Source of the DNA: Lunularia cruciata
Taxonomy: Eukaryota; Streptophyta; Marchantiopsida; Lunulariales; Lunulariaceae
NCBI GenBank assembly: GCA_948567375.1
Contig: OX419759.1
Coordinates: forward strand, 45,113,493-45,177,492
Reading direction: 5' to 3'
DNA: 64,000 nt
Both the position numbers and the translations under genes were made by a program. The notes under the pieces were generated by a model. That model was not told where the DNA came from. It worked only from the letters and a program-made list of their open reading frames with translations, and searched no databases. Of this stretch, positions 59,601-64,000 are shown piece by piece (position 1 is the stretch's first letter; every line of letters begins with the position of its first letter).

Positions 59601-62600
59601 AACATTCATTCGCTACTAGCAAAAGCCGTCATTTCGAATCAAAACTGTAAATTAAGTCAAATACTCACAAGGTTGTCTCGCAGGAAAGTGTCAACAGTGG
59701 TTCCGGCGTGCATGAGAGCGTTGGAATAGATAGTGGCACTATGACAAACACTGTTCCGCAGCTCAACTGTCTGTTTGATAGTTTTTAAAATAAGAAGGTC
59801 AGACCTGCACACCATGCTCTTACATCAGAAAAGAGTGTAAACCTCGTGCCGCCAGGAAAAGACTTAATTTTTCAATCTAACTCATGTAGACTGCCCATTT
59901 TCAGCTCAAAGACTCGTCTAAGCTCAGCTGGGATGCAGCAGAAACAGGAGAACTGCAGTAACGGCTTCTCGCCAAATGAGGAGCTGCACGTGAAGGAAAC
60001 TACTCACCTATTATTGCTGTATAAGAATTGAAGGGTCAAATTGATTGGTGTTTCCCCTGACAATATTCCTTTCAACATTGTAAGTCGTTGAGCATAGGTG
60101 GACAACTCCGAAGATTCTGCCACATCCTCCGTGGCCGCGGTGGGCTCAGGTTCGCGAGCTGGCGGGGCTACTTGAACCGGTTGAGCTGGTTTAGGTTCAG
60201 GAGTTAGAAGAGGAGTTCTTTCTGAAGGCTCCCCATCTGAAGTGTCCATTGCAGTTGGACCACTATCAGCAGTAACAGCAATTGGTTGAGGGGGAATAGC
60301 CACGGGAGTAGCAGGAGTGGCAGTAGGGGCAGCAGGTGCACCGCTTCCAGCAACATCAAGAGAACTAGAAGCCCTTACTTCAGGAAGGCGGTCTCTGACG
60401 TTTAGGAGAAATAACTGATACTCGTTCTCGAAAAGGTCAAAAGCAACTTGATATGCAGATAACGCGTCAACCTGCAGAATAGAGCAGCAACTTTTAGGAG
60501 ACCATTCTAAGAAAAGGTGTCAGAGAGTGGAACAACCCCATGGAAAGTAACTACTTTCCCGGCAACTCCAAGAAGAATACTGTTCCATTGAGGGAACCCA
60601 TTACTCACTCTATCTCCTTTGATAAGCTCGTCAAGAGTTGTAGCGACTGCGCTTGGGTCATCCAGGAACATCAACACCTGGCAGATGCTCAGGTAATCCG
60701 GAGATGGCTGGCTTTGATATATTCTCACAAGAAGACGCAGCACCTGTATAAGAACATGCCAAAATTGCAGATGTGGGCAAGATATGAATTAATATAACAC
60801 CTTTGAGCTGTAAAATACAGAACCCCTTGTAAACAACCCGGTCCCGTACCCAAGTCTCTCACCGGACTGACTCTGACATTTGAAAGTAACATAGTTGAGA
60901 AATGAGAACAGAAGCCATTCGAAGAATGGGGGATCCAGATCCCACTGAGTATGGAACCAAGAACGTGCATCTGAAATGCATGCATGACCGTATGCAAATC
61001 GACATGAATTGAGTGTAAGTGACTGAAATGTAACTAACATTACGAAGATAAGCAGAAGTAAGGACGTAATTGATACATTTCATAAGTAGCACCTGCAGAG
61101 AACTATTATACATCATGGAATAAGAACCAAGACACAACAGATTAAGCATCTAAAATTGAAAGCAGGGGAGGACCATCGAACAGAGAAACATCGAGCAAGG
61201 AGCAAAATACGGAGCTTTAGTTGAGGATGGGTGGAGTGGAGCGAAGTGGGAGAGAAGTGGACGGTGTCATGGCTGTCGGAGCGGAGCGAGAGAGGACTGG
61301 ATATGGAGAAATGAGAGCTTGCAGGATTGAGAGAGAAGCATGACTTGGTATGATTTAGCGACAGCACGAAACTGTTAGTGCACAGGACATCTACAGTCCG
61401 AGTTTCATAAAATTATGAGAGTCCCCGGAACGAGCGTATGAGGACTGGGATTAACCCCTGCGTGCTCAATGTCAGGATGAGTCATCCAACACTACAGAAC
61501 ACGATAAGGAAGAAGCAAGACTTATCATAGTAAGTCTGCACGAAAAGATACCCACGACTTCGTCAGTGCCCTGCGTGGGTGTCGAGATAGCTGGATGCAA
61601 TGCCAGTATCTCCCGTCCCGAGTTTCTGTTCTTTTGCTCATGAGTGCCAAGGCATGAAAATAACATCGTAAAAATCTTCCTGTCAGTTACATAAATTAAG
61701 TAAGCGTGTGTTTAGTGCTGATAACAGCATACATACAGTGCTGATTCGTTTATGCATCATCCTGGCAATCTCAGTTTCATCGCTTCTTTATTGGCATGAT
61801 TCTACGTTACAGCATAACAAACAAACTGGCAGAAATTTACCGCGTGGCGGAACTCTCGCTTGGTGACAAAAGTCTGTGAAAGACGAAGAGTATAAGCCAA
61901 CAACGATGGAATGTTTTCACTCTTGGTAATTGCCTCTTCCAACTTGTCAAGCCTCCTACATTCCAGAGCTATTCCGACAGCTTGCTGAAACTTTCCATCT
62001 GCCATGCATCTGCATTAGGAGTAGCAAGAAGAATCAATATCCCGGCCATAAGTGTCGAATGGAACTATGGGATTAGAACGGACTTAAACTAGTTCATAGT
62101 CAATTGAGTCACAGCGTACTTACTTGTCAAGCATTTTTTCCACAATAGCCAGTAGCCGTGGATCCAATGGTGGAGATTCCTCAATTGTTTCGGAAGCTTT
62201 AACACTGAGGGATATATACTCATCAATACATTTAGCTTTCCTCCCGCAGAATAACAAGCAAACAAGGGTTCAGTATAATGTGTAGGCGAAGTAATAATTT
62301 CAAACGAGAACAACGTCAAAACCCTAATCGGAATATGAGTGGAGAATACTATTGATAATTAGCAACATTTACACACCTCAAATGGCAACCAACAAAGAAG
62401 AAAATTGAACAGGTCCTGCCGATTCCAGACTAGGTGAACTACATCCACAAGCGAGAGTCTATCATTACTCACCAACCAAAGTCTGCACATACTCCGATTC
62501 CTCAGTGACGTCAAACAAAGGCCCGGCACCTAGTGCATAGATAAGAGAGTCGTTCAACTCTCCTAGATAATAAAAGACCTGCATCACGCCAAATCCATAC

Positions 62601-63115
62601 GAACAGAGAGTTGTTTTGAGATCATGAGACGCTTTAAACCCTAGACACTAATCAGCCTCGCTTGACCTAATCCTGTTCATAATCTCTCGTAATCAATCGT
62701 GCTGAGATATTAGGGTGTTGCAAAAGCTGCCAGTTTGAATTTTTCCCCCTCACCTTCGACGCTACCAATGCCGCCAATTGTCTCTGATCGAAAGTCTCAT
62801 CCTCGTACAAGCTCTCACTGCCGACATCAAAAGGTGACAACAAATTCGATAATCGAACACAACGCAATTGGCTCAAATGTACACCCAAATAAAATCAAGA
62901 AGGAAAATACAGCATGCGTCGGGAGAAAGCTGCTAAAAGTCGAGCTAAAAACGAATAAACAGTGGATCGACGTACATAGCAGAAATATTGGTCGAAACTT
63001 CGGGCCAAAAGTGATCCACGAAGGCATTGAGGTTGTTCAATGCATGTAGCTTGAGCATAGGATGATGCTCCCGAAGCATGGCCAGCAGCCCGCTGGCTGT
63101 GCTCACAACCGTCAT
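56683..63115 (-). CDS. RPN2: 26S proteasome non-ATPase regulatory subunit RPN2, 1052 aa
   Basis: A complete 14-exon gene. Exons: 63115-62976, 62817-62754, 62578-62473, 62235-62124, 62009-61841, 60743-60609, 60471-60008, 59804-59669, 59521-59276, 59131-58911, 58722-58464, 58224-57992, 57801-57267, 57021-56683. Spliced CDS is 3159 bases with no break. RPN2 (PSMD1) is the largest scaffold of the 19S regulatory particle base. It holds the ATPase ring and the ubiquitin receptor RPN13. The N-terminal helical part begins [20 protein letters not shown]. Proteasome/cyclosome repeats run about residues 453-770 ([46 protein letters not shown]). The C-terminal part has [15 protein letters not shown] and ends PPESFEYIP, close to the tail bound by RPN13 in other species. 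It is about 50 residues longer than Arabidopsis RPN2a, mostly in the Pro/Ala-rich stretch of exon 7. Start choice: family N-termini align with the ATG at 63,115. Confidence 0.96.
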
Positions 63116-64000
63116 GGTGCCGCCGTCTGCACCTTGCTGTGGTAAACCAGCAACAGCACTAGTGCTTCCACTCGCTCCCCTATCAGAGGGCGAGGCCGGT
63201 GCACCCTTTTCCCTCGGTGCTACTCCCAAGTCGTGATGAACACGCGGTGATAAAGCCCTCACCACCATCGATGGTCGGGCGTATGTATCTCAGCGCCTTA
63301 AGGCGCACTCTTTTGCCCTTTTCTCGATCTCCAAGGCCTTCCCCTCGATCTTCGGTTCCCTCACTCTACCGCGACCTACGAGTTCGAATTTTCCTCGAGT
63401 GACACAAATTTTCTTCGTTTGTGTTGTTTCTTCGATCACTTCTCCTCCCTTCTCTCTCTCGTCCGGTCGGTCGATCTCGTCTTCCTCTGTCCAAAGCGTC
63501 GCTCGTTCCCTCGTGGAGGAGGGAGCGAAGGTTAGGCAGGACAAAGACACAACACAGCCCAGGCCTGGCTGCTCTCTTTGCACGTCACAGAACCTAACCG
63601 AGGACGTAACCGAGAACCTGACTTTGCCTCCTCACTGACGGAGACTTTCTCTACGCCGTCTTTGCTTTTCTTCTGCTCACCGACTTCCATCGATGATACA
63701 ATCCGGATTCATCGTTTTTCATACATGGTTTTTCTCACATTAAACTCTAGCATTTTTTAGCGTTTTAATTTTCGCTTTTCCTTTTTGTTAAATTACATTT
63801 TCTATCCAATGGAAATGTCCAAGCAAAATCTTGAATCTTAAAAACATGAACATTATGATTCAGTTTTGTTTCAATATTTTAAGAAGTATCATTTAACACT
63901 ATTTTGTAGCTTATACTTTGAGGGAAAAACTAATTTCTGGAACTAAATAAGTTTTTCTTTTTTGCTTTAAAATTAGCACTAACCCTAAGAATTACACGAT
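63116..64000. other. RPN2 5' flank: GC-richer leader, then AT-rich spacer
   Basis: 63,116-63,650 is pyrimidine-rich on the plus strand and should hold the RPN2 5' UTR and promoter. An in-frame ATG at 63,268 would add 51 residues. 63,750-64,000 is AT-rich with no gene. Confidence 0.6.

Noticed and set aside
1-64000. tRNA genes
   Set aside because: I looked for the GGTTCGAATCC-type T-loop box with a matching acceptor stem on both strands and found none convincing. A covariance-model scan would be decisive.

Overview
This is nuclear DNA of a land plant. The evidence is intron-rich genes with GT-AG splicing, three chloroplast-targeted ELIP loci, a plant-type GH31 heteroglycan glucosidase, and chromodomain Ty3/gypsy retrotransposons. 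The AT-rich spacers, the ELIP repertoire and an RT-like element family I associate with seed-free plants suggest a bryophyte or another seed-free plant. The species cannot be fixed from sequence alone.

Layout. 1-4.1 kb holds a decayed Ty3/gypsy element, its right LTR, and the tail of an RT-bearing element. 5.5-15.6 kb is an ELIP cluster with all members on the minus strand: an intact ELIP at 5.5-6.8 kb, an ELIP pseudogene at 11.6-12.5 kb and an intact ELIP at 14.1-15.0 kb. The last two lie in a tandem segmental duplication of about 2.5 kb per unit. A candidate terminal-inverted-repeat element with a GC-rich core sits at 8.3-9.9 kb. 16-22 kb is AT-rich and gene-poor and ends in a compact 27-bp-stem hairpin. 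22.7-30.4 kb is a complete 22-exon HGL1-type alpha-glucosidase (1006 aa, minus strand). 30.4-40.3 kb is mostly non-coding, with an (AT)n microsatellite, a U6 snRNA-derived sequence and a second RT-element relic.

40.3-54.4 kb is a three-level nest. A plus-strand RT element is split by a minus-strand chromovirus (element B). B is itself split inside its chromodomain coding region by a plus-strand copy of the same family (element A), flanked by the 5-bp target-site duplication CTTTC. The LTRs of A and B carry perfect four-unit heat-shock-element consensus motifs. In B the motif lies roughly 135 bp upstream of a TATAAATA box, which suggests a heat-responsive retrotransposon.

56.7-63.1 kb is a complete 14-exon gene for 26S proteasome subunit RPN2 (1052 aa, minus strand). 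All exon coordinates for HGL1, RPN2 and the ELIPs were derived by hand from splice signals, conserved family sequence and phase. Every one of these models closes into one uninterrupted frame. The host genes do not form an operon or a single pathway: they serve photoprotection, glucan metabolism and protein turnover.
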